The notes beneath the pieces are model-generated. The model worked only from the letters and a program-made list of their open reading frames with translations. It ran no database searches and was not told where the DNA came from. Of a stretch of 64,000 nt of DNA, positions 26,143 to 33,367 are shown piece after piece. The number at the start of each line of letters is the position of its first letter. The first letter of the stretch is position 1. The DNA is from Candidatus Formimonas warabiya. Its GTDB lineage: Bacteria; Bacillota; Dehalobacteriia; Dehalobacteriales; Dehalobacteriaceae. A program made the position numbers and the translations under genes. The DNA lies in contig NZ_CP017634.1 of the NCBI RefSeq assembly GCF_002777255.1, positions 4,414,903 through 4,478,902 on the forward strand, given 5' to 3'.

Positions 26143-27066
26143 ATGAAACAAATTCAATATGGCATAGAGAAATTCGGCCGGTTGAAAACCGCAATGCTTC
26201 ATCGTCCAGATCTAGCTCTGCCCAAGATCACAGAAGAAAACCGGGAATTTTTTCTTTTTGATAAGGTACCGGATGTGGATAAATACCTTGAAGAGCATGA
26301 GCAATATTGTACGCTGCTCCAGAATCAGGGGGTCACCGTCCATCGGTTATCTGAGCATGTCCACCGAAATATCGATTTACTGGAGCGATTACCCAATTTG
26401 GCGTATATGCATGATATTGCGGTTATTAGCTCCCATGGGGCGATCTTATCCAAGATGTCCTCAAGGGGTCGTTGCCATGAGGAGATTGTTGTCCGGGAAG
26501 CATTAAACGATTTAGGCATTCCCGCACTTTATGAACCATATGAAGGAGAGGATTTTGAGGGATGCCTTTTGCTTTCTTCTAAGACCGTTTTTGTGGCAGA
26601 TACCGAGCGTCACAGCAGGAATTCCATCAAGAAGTTTATAGAGTTTATTCTCCGTTATTTTGATGAGGTTATCTATGCTCTAATACCACAAGACAGAAGG
26701 TTTATGCATCCCGACATGGTACTCAACCGAATCACTGATCAACTTATGGTTTATTTTCCGCCGGCATTTCTCCAGACCTATCTAATAACCAAAGAGATAA
26801 GTACCTTAATTGATATTAAACAATGGATGAAAGAACACGGGGTAGATCTCATCCCTTTATCCGACAAAGAACAGAGGCAGTGGGGCAGTTCCTTTGTTCC
26901 GCTTGAACCGGGCGTGATTATCAATTATGATATCTCGTTGGAATCTAATACCATTCATTTGTTGGAGCAGGAGGGGGTACGTTTCATCCACTTTCATCCG
27001 GAGGCGCTTTTAGCGGGCGGGGGCAGCTTGCGATGCCTCACGATGAGACTATGGCGCAACGGTTGA
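26143..27066 (+). CDS. Arginine deiminase/amidinotransferase-superfamily protein
   Basis: A 307-aa protein of the guanidino-group-modifying superfamily. Visible landmarks are an N-terminal RLKTAMLHRP, YMHDIAVISSHGAIL (in place of the FTRD-type motif), YEPYEGEDFEGCLLL, a His in MHPDMVLNRI, and the C-terminal nucleophile Cys298 in GGGSLRCLTMRL. AAAGGGG precedes the ATG at 26143, so the longer frame to 26047 is not used. It could be an arginine deiminase, giving citrulline and ammonia, or act on another guanidino compound. No carbamate kinase or ornithine transcarbamylase is adjacent. RocB- and RocD-like genes lie 20 kb away. Confidence 0.75.
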   Translation: MKQIQYGIEKFGRLKTAMLHRPDLALPKITEENREFFLFDKVPDVDKYLEEHEQYCTLLQNQGVTVHRLSEHVHRNIDLLERLPNLAYMHDIAVISSHGAILSKMSSRGRCHEEIVVREALNDLGIPALYEPYEGEDFEGCLLLSSKTVFVADTERHSRNSIKKFIEFILRYFDEVIYALIPQDRRFMHPDMVLNRITDQLMVYFPPAFLQTYLITKEISTLIDIKQWMKEHGVDLIPLSDKEQRQWGSSFVPLEPGVIINYDISLESNTIHLLEQEGVRFIHFHPEALLAGGGSLRCLTMRLWRNG

Positions 27067-27176
27067 CAAGAAGGAATCATATGCCAGAAATCATCATCAT
27101 GATAAACCTGTAAATTATATTCTGGCAAGTTACCTGTACCCGTTTGGGACAAATCGATTTTACGAAATCACGTACG

Positions 27177-27239
27177 GAATCACGGGGACGGTCTTATTGA
27201 GCCTAATTAATAGCATCAATAGGACCGACCCCGTGATTC
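27177..27239. repeat. 63-bp palindromic dispersed repeat, family 1, copy B
   Basis: GAATCACGGGG at the left pairs with CCCCGTGATTC at the right, and the inner GGTC/GACC also pair. It is the better-conserved palindrome of the two copies (see 21301-21363). It lies between the deiminase-family gene and the MocR gene and could act as a bidirectional terminator. Confidence 0.8.
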
Positions 27240-27330
27240 TTTGGATTGAAGCCCATCCAAACCCTATTGGATGGCTAAATAATTTATAATTGGTTGTTGT
27301 TCTTAATCTAATATAGGGAATATAATGGAA

Positions 27331-27344
27331 TTGGATTAATCCAA
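27331..27344. promoter_or_regulatory. Palindromic operator before the MocR gene
   Basis: TTGGATTAATCCAA is a perfect 14-bp palindrome 15 bp before the ATG, overlapping the expected transcript start. MocR regulators commonly bind close to their own promoters. Autoregulation is inferred. Confidence 0.45.
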
Positions 27345-27358
27345 TGAGGTGATTTGGC

Positions 27359-28876
27359 ATGCACGTAACCATTAAGCGGGAAACGGATACACCTGCTTAT
27401 ATGCAAATTTTTGAGCAGATACGGCGTCAAATTCTATCAGGTGAACTTTTGTCCGGCTTTCGGCTTCCCCCGGAAAGAAAGCTGGCGGAGAGCCTGGGCG
27501 TCAATAGAACTACCGTGGTGAATGCCTACCGGAAACTAAAGGCCGAAGGGTTAATCGGCTCTCAGGTCGGAAGGGGAACTGTTGTGCTTTCCTATCCTCA
27601 GGAGGATTTGAATTCAGGTACCGGCAACATGCAGGAACCTGTTTGGAATCAGGTTTTCAGTCAATATTCCAATGGTTTCGATTCTTGTATCGTGAAGGAT
27701 TTGCTCACACTGGCAAGCAGAAAAGATGTGATTTCTTTCGCTACCGGGATTGCTTCTCCCGAAACCGGTCCTATCCAGGCATTAGCAGGGATTGAACATG
27801 AAATAGTGGAAAAAAAGAATTACCGGGCTTTGCTTCATACTCCTACCGAAGGTTTTTCTTCCCTGCGTGAGGCTGTGTGCGGTCTGATGCAGAAAAGAGG
27901 GGTTTCTTGCCAATGGGATGAAACAATGCTGCTTTCAGGTTCCCAGCAGGGCATCGATTTAGCAGCGAGGATCATGATTGATCCCGGTGATGTTGTTGTG
28001 GTTGAAGAGCCTTCCTTTTTTCCGGCGGTTCAGGCCTTTAAGACCATGGGAGCCAGAATCATGGGAATCCCCATTGATGACCGGGGTATGAGGGTTGATG
28101 TTTTGGAACAGCTTTTGCACAGGTACAGACCCAAGCTAATCTATACCATCCCAACTTTTCATAATCCTTCCGGTACGGAAATGGAGCTTGAGAGAAGAAG
28201 GCAGCTGGTGGAACTTGCCTATAAATACCGGGTTCTTATTATTGAAGACGACGCCTACGGGGATCTTTGCTATGAAGGCCGTGCGCTTCCTGCGCTCAAG
28301 TCCCTGGACCACGACGGATATGTCGTTTATTTAAGCACCTTTTCCAAAACCGTCTATTCGGGTTTGAGATTGGGATGGATGGTGGCCCATAAAGAGGTAG
28401 TAAAAAAATTTGCCGCCGCGAAACAGGTGATGGATTTACATTCCAGCAGCCTCTCCCAATGGATCGTGGAAAGATTTATCGCCAGCGGGGGGCTTGACGC
28501 ACATATACCTAAAGTTTGCAGGGAGTACAGAATCAAAAGGGACACGATGTACGACGCCCTGTCAAAATATGCTCCCGCAGATTTGATCTGGAACAGGCCC
28601 AGGGGAGGTTATTACATCTGGTGTAAGCTTCCCCCGGGAATTTCGGCGGCAAAGCTGATTTCCAAAGCTGCCGAACGCAAGGTGGTTTTTGTTCCGGGAA
28701 GTCCCTTTTTTTCATCCGGCCAGGGCGACGATTTTCTCCGCTTAAACTTTACCTTCGCACCCCGGAAAGACGTCGATGAAGGGGTACAGAGATTATGCGA
28801 GGCGATGAAAGAGTTGCTGGACAATAGTGATCACCAAGAGATCGGTCCTGATCTGGAAATCAACCCTATTGTCTGA
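27359..28876 (+). CDS. MocR/PdxR-type regulator (GntR HTH fused to aminotransferase domain)
   Basis: A 505-aa chimeric regulator. Residues 1-75 are a GntR winged helix (PAYMQIFEQIRRQI, PPERKLAESLGVNRTTVVNAYRKL). From about 110 on it has the fold-type I aminotransferase domain with the PLP Lys in STFSKTVYSGLRLGW, Asp/Tyr ring contacts in IIEDDAYGDL and the phosphate/carboxylate Arg in FLRLNFTF. MocR proteins sense PLP or an amino acid and control adjacent genes. It is followed 59 bp downstream by a free-standing aminotransferase of the same fold, its probable target. The effector is unknown. Confidence 0.9.
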   Translation: MHVTIKRETDTPAYMQIFEQIRRQILSGELLSGFRLPPERKLAESLGVNRTTVVNAYRKLKAEGLIGSQVGRGTVVLSYPQEDLNSGTGNMQEPVWNQVFSQYSNGFDSCIVKDLLTLASRKDVISFATGIASPETGPIQALAGIEHEIVEKKNYRALLHTPTEGFSSLREAVCGLMQKRGVSCQWDETMLLSGSQQGIDLAARIMIDPGDVVVVEEPSFFPAVQAFKTMGARIMGIPIDDRGMRVDVLEQLLHRYRPKLIYTIPTFHNPSGTEMELERRRQLVELAYKYRVLIIEDDAYGDLCYEGRALPALKSLDHDGYVVYLSTFSKTVYSGLRLGWMVAHKEVVKKFAAAKQVMDLHSSSLSQWIVERFIASGGLDAHIPKVCREYRIKRDTMYDALSKYAPADLIWNRPRGGYYIWCKLPPGISAAKLISKAAERKVVFVPGSPFFSSGQGDDFLRLNFTFAPRKDVDEGVQRLCEAMKELLDNSDHQEIGPDLEINPIV

Positions 28877-28935
28877 CGAATGTGAAACATATACCGGTAT
28901 CAAGGCTAACCGCTCATATCATGGAGGTGTTTGTA

Positions 28936-30120
28936 ATGGAGTTTAAGTTTGCGGAAAGAATGGAGTATTTGAAGGCTTCAGAGATCAGAGAGATCTTAAA
29001 AGTAACGGAAAGACCGGAAGTAATTTCCTTTGCCGGCGGTTTGCCGGCTCCGGAGCTTTTCCCGGTTGAGGAGATTAAGGAAGTGAACAGGATTGTACTC
29101 GAGGAGGAAGGTACTCAGGCTTTACAATATACCACCACAGAAGGCTATCTTCCGCTCAGAGAATGGATTGCCCGGAGAATGAATACCAGGCTGAGAACCA
29201 ACCTGGCGTCCGATAACATCCTTTTAACCCACGGGTCGCAACAGGCTCTGGACCTTTCGGGGAAGGTCTTTCTGGACAAAGGAGATGTGGTTTTGTGTGA
29301 AAGCCCTACCTATCTTGCGGCCATCAGTGCCTTCAGGGCTTATGGCTGTAAATTTTTCGAGGTGCCCACAGATGATGAGGGGATGATACCGGAAGAGCTG
29401 GAGAGAATTCTGGAAAAAACCGAAAAGGTAAAAATAATCTATGTCATTCCCGATTTTCAGAATCCCACAGGGAGAACATGGAGTCTGGAAAGAAGAGAAC
29501 GGCTGGTCAAAGCAGCGATAAAGCACCAGGTGGTGGTGATTGAAGATAACCCCTATGGAGAGCTCAGATTTGAAGGCGAAGCTCTGCCGTCTGTAAAATA
29601 CTTTGATCCCGTGGGATGTGTGATTTGTTTGGGGACCTTCTCCAAAACATTTTGTCCCGGCTACCGGATCGGATGGGTGGCCGGGGATCAAAGGGCGATC
29701 CAAAAATATGTGCTTGTAAAGCAGGGGGCGGATTTGCAGTGCAATACCATTGCCCAGAGGGAAATAGCCAAGTACCTGGAGTTGTATCAGATTGATGAAC
29801 ACATTGCCAAAATCCGGGAGGTTTACCGGCGGCGCAGGGATTTAACGGTAAAAACGATGGAGGATGAATTCCCGGAAGGAGTAACCTTTACCAGGCCTCA
29901 GGGGGGATTGTTTGCCTGGGTTGAGCTGCCGGCTCATATCAATGCCCGGGAGGTTTTGGAAAAAAGCCTGGAGAGAAATGTTGCTTTTGTTCCGGGAGGT
30001 TCATTCTTTCCTAACGGAGGCAAAGAAAATACCTTTAGAATCAACTTTTCCAATATGCCGGAGGAAAGGATTGTCATAGGACTGAAATGCCTGGCGGAAG
30101 TCTTGCGGGAGTTCATATAA
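28936..30120 (+). CDS. PLP-dependent aminotransferase (2-aminoadipate/valine type, class I-II)
   Basis: A 394-aa cytoplasmic aminotransferase. Family marks are EVISFAGGLPAPELFP, DFQNPTGRTW, VIEDNPYGEL, the PLP Lys in TFSKTFCPGYRIGWVAG, and the carboxylate Arg in TFRINFSN. The sequence resembles LysN/AadAT-like multi-substrate enzymes. GGAGGTG lies just before the ATG at 28936; the frame extends to 28882 without a ribosome site. It shares the PLP fold with the MocR regulator immediately upstream and is likely its regulated partner. Confidence 0.85.
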   Translation: MEFKFAERMEYLKASEIREILKVTERPEVISFAGGLPAPELFPVEEIKEVNRIVLEEEGTQALQYTTTEGYLPLREWIARRMNTRLRTNLASDNILLTHGSQQALDLSGKVFLDKGDVVLCESPTYLAAISAFRAYGCKFFEVPTDDEGMIPEELERILEKTEKVKIIYVIPDFQNPTGRTWSLERRERLVKAAIKHQVVVIEDNPYGELRFEGEALPSVKYFDPVGCVICLGTFSKTFCPGYRIGWVAGDQRAIQKYVLVKQGADLQCNTIAQREIAKYLELYQIDEHIAKIREVYRRRRDLTVKTMEDEFPEGVTFTRPQGGLFAWVELPAHINAREVLEKSLERNVAFVPGGSFFPNGGKENTFRINFSNMPEERIVIGLKCLAEVLREFI

Positions 30121-30126
30121 TATGTA

Positions 30127-30220
30127 GATATTTATATGCTTTTAATGATTGTACGCAATAGCCCGGGAAACCTAAAGCTGTTTTTCTGAGAAGAAAAAAC
30201 CAAATATTGAAAAAAAGTAT
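30127..30220. pseudogene. Scar of a lost ArsR-nitroreductase cassette
   Basis: 30127-30171 matches the last 12 codons and stop of the ArsR gene at 42880-42924 (a minus-strand peptide ending FPGLLRTIIKSI). The sequence then jumps, at CTAAAGCTGTTTTTC, to the leader of the nitroreductase at 43331-43366. About 400 bp present at 43 kb are missing in between, and no gene body follows. It is a relic of a second copy of that divergent gene pair. Confidence 0.65.
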
Positions 30221-30348
30221 GAATTTAATTTCAAATAAATTATTTGGAGAGATCAGCCTTATCTTGACATATTACCAACAATAAGTTTATGATTTAGACA
30301 GTCATGATAACTGTCCATTTATTTTTCTAAGTTGTGCCGTGAATTTTA

Positions 30349-30447
30349 TATCGGGGGAGCTGGATGAGTCCGGCTGAGAGGGAATGCCTATTAATGATTC
30401 CGACCCGAGAACCTGATCTGGGTAATGCCAGCGGAGGGAGTACGATA
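30349..30447 (+). ncRNA. TPP (thiamine pyrophosphate) riboswitch
   Basis: The conserved thi-box elements are in order: CGGGGGAGC, then GGCTGAGAGGG, then GACCCGAGAACCTGATCTGGGTAATGCCAGCGGAGGGA in spaced blocks. It lies 60 bp ahead of a thiamine-type transport operon, and a hairpin at 30454-30485 forms the expression platform. When TPP binds, expression of the operon should fall. Confidence 0.95.
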
Positions 30448-30453
30448 AGATCT

Positions 30454-30485
30454 GAAAACCGTTTACCCACCGGGTAACGGTTTTC
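30454..30485 (+). terminator. Expression-platform hairpin of the TPP riboswitch
   Basis: GAAAACCGTtTACCC pairs with GGGTAACGGTTTTC. It is followed by ATTTATG rather than a pure T-run, so it may act as a weak intrinsic terminator or as a hairpin that influences the ribosome site at 30497. Confidence 0.65.
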
Positions 30486-30511
30486 ATTTATGTCAAAGGG
30501 AGGTGATAAAG

Positions 30512-30799
30512 TTGCCAAATGTCAATGTAAGTCTACAGGTTTTACCCAATGTTCCTGAAGAGGATATTTACCGGGTAGTAGATAAAGTAATTGCTTTCAT
30601 TCAAGAATCCGGAGTACCCTATGAGGTTGGCCCCATGGAAACGACTATGGAGGGAGATCTGGATTTATTAATGGATATTGTGAAAAGGGCACAGGAAATC
30701 TGTGTAGAGGAAGGAGCAGCTCGTGTCATATCGGTAGTAAAGATAGATTATAAGCCTGGAGGAGTGACCATGGATGAAAAAGTCCGGAAGTATCGTTGA
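30512..30799 (+). CDS. Thiamine-binding protein, MTH1187/YqgV family
   Basis: A 95-aa cytoplasmic protein of the DUF77 (MTH1187/YqgV) family: NVNVSLQVLPNV, then GVPYEVGPMETTMEGDLD, then a C-terminal RVISVVKIDY. Members are small ferredoxin-like oligomers; several bind thiamine. GGGAGG touches the GTG at 30503, so the TTG at 30512 is the better start. It is the first gene behind the TPP riboswitch and overlaps the permease gene by 26 bp, so it belongs to the thiamine/pyrimidine uptake operon, perhaps as a sensor or carrier. Confidence 0.85.
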   Translation: MPNVNVSLQVLPNVPEEDIYRVVDKVIAFIQESGVPYEVGPMETTMEGDLDLLMDIVKRAQEICVEEGAARVISVVKIDYKPGGVTMDEKVRKYR

Positions 30800-32579
30800 A
30801 TATCTGCCTTCAGGGATTTTTGTGATTGCCCTGCTTCTATTTTGGCAATGGGCTGTTAGCTTTTTTAATTTACCCGAATGGATTTTACCCGCTCCCTCAG
30901 AAATATTTACCCAACTTAGGGCATCTTTCGGTATACTTTTGCCGCATATTAAAGTAACCGTCTTAGAATCCCTTGTCGGCTTTGCCGGGGCAGTTATTTT
31001 GGCAGTTTTTCTGGCATTGATTATGGACAGGTATCATTGGGTAAAAAAATCTCTTTATCCTATTTTGATTACTTCTCAAACCATACCCATTATATCGGTT
31101 GCCCCTCTTTTTATTATTTGGTTTGGTTATGGAGTACTACCCAAGGTCATTGTTGTCGCTTTAGTATGTTTCTTTCCATTAGTAATCAGTCTCCTCGACG
31201 GATTAGCCGGAGTAGATGAGGAACTGGTTAACCTGTTAAAGACCATGGGCGCTAGCCCCAGTCAGATTTTTAAGATGGTAAAATTGCCGGGAGCAATGCC
31301 TTCGTTTTTTAGCGGGTTAAAAATTTCCGCTACATACAGCATTATGGGGGCAGTTATTGGGGAATGGCTGGGAGCATCAAAAGGAATCGGGGTCTTTATG
31401 GCCCGATCCCAGCACTCTTTTCTGTTGGCCCAGGTTTTTGCGGCCATTGTCATGATCACTTTACTAAGTTTTTTGTTTTTTGGAATGGTTAAATTCTTAG
31501 AAATTTTTTCTATGCCTTGGATCTATAGAAATGATCAAGGTATGAAACGTGAAAAGAGGATGATTCGTTTGAAAAAATTGCTTAGTTTATTTTTTGTTGC
31601 GGTATTAATAGTGTCACTTAGCGGATGTTCCACGAAGCAGAATCAAGAATCCCAAAGTCAGAAAGCCCCTGATTCCAGAGAAAAGATTACGGTTGTTTTG
31701 GACTGGGTACCTAATACCAATCATACCGGCTTATATGTGGCAAAAGATAAAGGATATTTTGCAGAGGAAGGTCTTGATGTGGATATTATTCAACCATCAC
31801 AAGCAGGAGCAGCTCAGTTGATTGCTTCTCAGCAAGGGGATTTTGGAGTTAGCTACCAGGAGGAAGTAACCAATGCCCGGGCGATAGGTATTCCCATTAC
31901 AAGTATTGCGGCAGTGATTCAGCATAATACCTCCGGCTTTGCTTCTCCTAAGCCGAAAAATATTAAGACTCCTAAGGATTTTGAAGGGAAGAAATACGGC
32001 GGTTGGGGATCGCCAATGGAGCACGCCATGCTGGCATCATTGATGGAAAAGTATGGGGCAGATATAAAAAAGGTAGAAGAAGTTAATATCGGGACATCGG
32101 ATTTTTTTACCAGTGTCCAAAAAGATGTGGACTTTTCCTGGATTTATTATGGTTGGGACGGCATCCAAGCTGAATTGAAAAATATTCCTTTAAATATTAT
32201 CATTTTAAAAGAGGAAGATCCGGCTTTGGATTATTACACGCCGGTCCTGATTGCCAGTGAAAAAACCATTTCCGAGAGACCGGAGACAGTAAAGAAATTT
32301 CTTAAGGCAGTTTCTCGAGGATACGGATTTGCCATTTCCCATCCGGATGAAAGTGCGGACATCCTCCTTGCCAACGCTCCTGAACTAAATGCTGAGCTTG
32401 CCAAGGCCAGCCAGCGCTGGCTAGCGGATAAATACCAGGGTGACGCCCCTGCCTGGGGAGTACAAAAATTAGAGGTATGGCAAAGATATGGCGACTGGAT
32501 GTTCAGCCACAAATTATTAGAGAAAAAAATTGATTATCGTCAAGCCTTTACCAATGACTTTTTACCCCAAAAAGAATAG
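30774..32579 (+). CDS. ABC permease fused in frame to a THI5/NMT1-like binding lipoprotein
   Basis: One 601-aa frame with two usual proteins. Residues 1-255 are an SsuC/ThiX-type permease with about six helices and the EAA loop (LKTMGASPSQIFKMVKLPGAMPSFFSGLK). Residues about 265-601 are an NMT1/THI5-like solute-binding protein (VVLDWVPNTNHTGLYVAKDKGYF), as in the ThiY receptor for the pyrimidine formylaminopyrimidine. Between them lie a signal peptide and lipobox (LSGC), and an AGAGG site 8 nt before a TTG at about 31570, so a separate lipoprotein could also be translated. The operon then supplies the ATPase. Either a true fusion or loss of the permease stop codon. Confidence 0.85.
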   Translation: MKKSGSIVEYLPSGIFVIALLLFWQWAVSFFNLPEWILPAPSEIFTQLRASFGILLPHIKVTVLESLVGFAGAVILAVFLALIMDRYHWVKKSLYPILITSQTIPIISVAPLFIIWFGYGVLPKVIVVALVCFFPLVISLLDGLAGVDEELVNLLKTMGASPSQIFKMVKLPGAMPSFFSGLKISATYSIMGAVIGEWLGASKGIGVFMARSQHSFLLAQVFAAIVMITLLSFLFFGMVKFLEIFSMPWIYRNDQGMKREKRMIRLKKLLSLFFVAVLIVSLSGCSTKQNQESQSQKAPDSREKITVVLDWVPNTNHTGLYVAKDKGYFAEEGLDVDIIQPSQAGAAQLIASQQGDFGVSYQEEVTNARAIGIPITSIAAVIQHNTSGFASPKPKNIKTPKDFEGKKYGGWGSPMEHAMLASLMEKYGADIKKVEEVNIGTSDFFTSVQKDVDFSWIYYGWDGIQAELKNIPLNIIILKEEDPALDYYTPVLIASEKTISERPETVKKFLKAVSRGYGFAISHPDESADILLANAPELNAELAKASQRWLADKYQGDAPAWGVQKLEVWQRYGDWMFSHKLLEKKIDYRQAFTNDFLPQKE

Positions 32580-32590
32580 GGGACAATACT

Positions 32591-33328
32591 ATGTCTAAAA
32601 AACTGGTATTGGAAAAGGTGAGCAAGTCTTTTGCCCTGGATGGAAAAATGATTGATGTTCTGCTGGACTTTTCTTTATCGGTGGATGATGCTGAGTTTGT
32701 ATGTCTACTTGGCCCTTCCGGATGTGGGAAAAGTACCGTTTTAAACCTGATCTGCGGTTTACTGAGGGCTGATAAAGGAACAGTATCCTTTCCCGGTTCG
32801 GGAGAAAAAAAGGTTAGTTTTATGCCCCAGAAAGATCTGCTTCTCCCTTGGAGAACAGTTATAGATAATGCCTGTATTCCTTTGGAGATACGCGGTATTT
32901 CTAAAACAGCTGCTCGTCAAAAGGCTGGGGAGCTGTTGGACTTGTTTGGATTAACGGGGTTTGAAAATTCCTACCCCTCCCAACTGTCGGGAGGCATGCG
33001 CCAGCGCGTAGCGGTGATGCGGACATTTTTACACCAGGGGGACATCCTTCTACTGGATGAGCCTTTTGGTAAATTAGATGCCCTTACCCGGGCTCATCTT
33101 CAAATCTGGCTATTGTCCGTTTGGTCAGAATTTCGGCAGTCGGTGATTTTTGTGACCCATGATATTGAAGAAGCAATCTTTTTAGCGGATCGGATATACC
33201 TGATGTCAGAAAGGCCTGGTACAGTTAAGGCTGAAATAAACGTTGACCTTCCCAGGCCTAGAACGGCAGAAATGATTACGAGGCCGGAATTTGTAGCCCG
33301 AAAAAAGACTATATTAGAGTTACTTTGA
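32591..33328 (+). CDS. ABC transporter ATPase (ThiZ/SsuB type)
   Basis: A 245-aa nucleotide-binding subunit. Walker A is GPSGCGKSTV, the Q-loop is MPQKDLLLPW, the signature is LSGGMRQRVAVMRTFL, Walker B is ILLLDEPFGKLD, and the switch His is in VTHDIEEA. The family is that of the taurine/nitrate/thiamine-precursor importers. It starts 11 bp after the permease/binding-protein frame and powers it. The original 3' flank of the operon is interrupted by a group II intron 40 bp downstream; a terminator follows the intron at 35296. Confidence 0.9.
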   Translation: MSKKLVLEKVSKSFALDGKMIDVLLDFSLSVDDAEFVCLLGPSGCGKSTVLNLICGLLRADKGTVSFPGSGEKKVSFMPQKDLLLPWRTVIDNACIPLEIRGISKTAARQKAGELLDLFGLTGFENSYPSQLSGGMRQRVAVMRTFLHQGDILLLDEPFGKLDALTRAHLQIWLLSVWSEFRQSVIFVTHDIEEAIFLADRIYLMSERPGTVKAEINVDLPRPRTAEMITRPEFVARKKTILELL

Positions 33329-33367
33329 AAAAGTCGACAGGGACAGGTGGTGTCAGGGGGACGGGGT

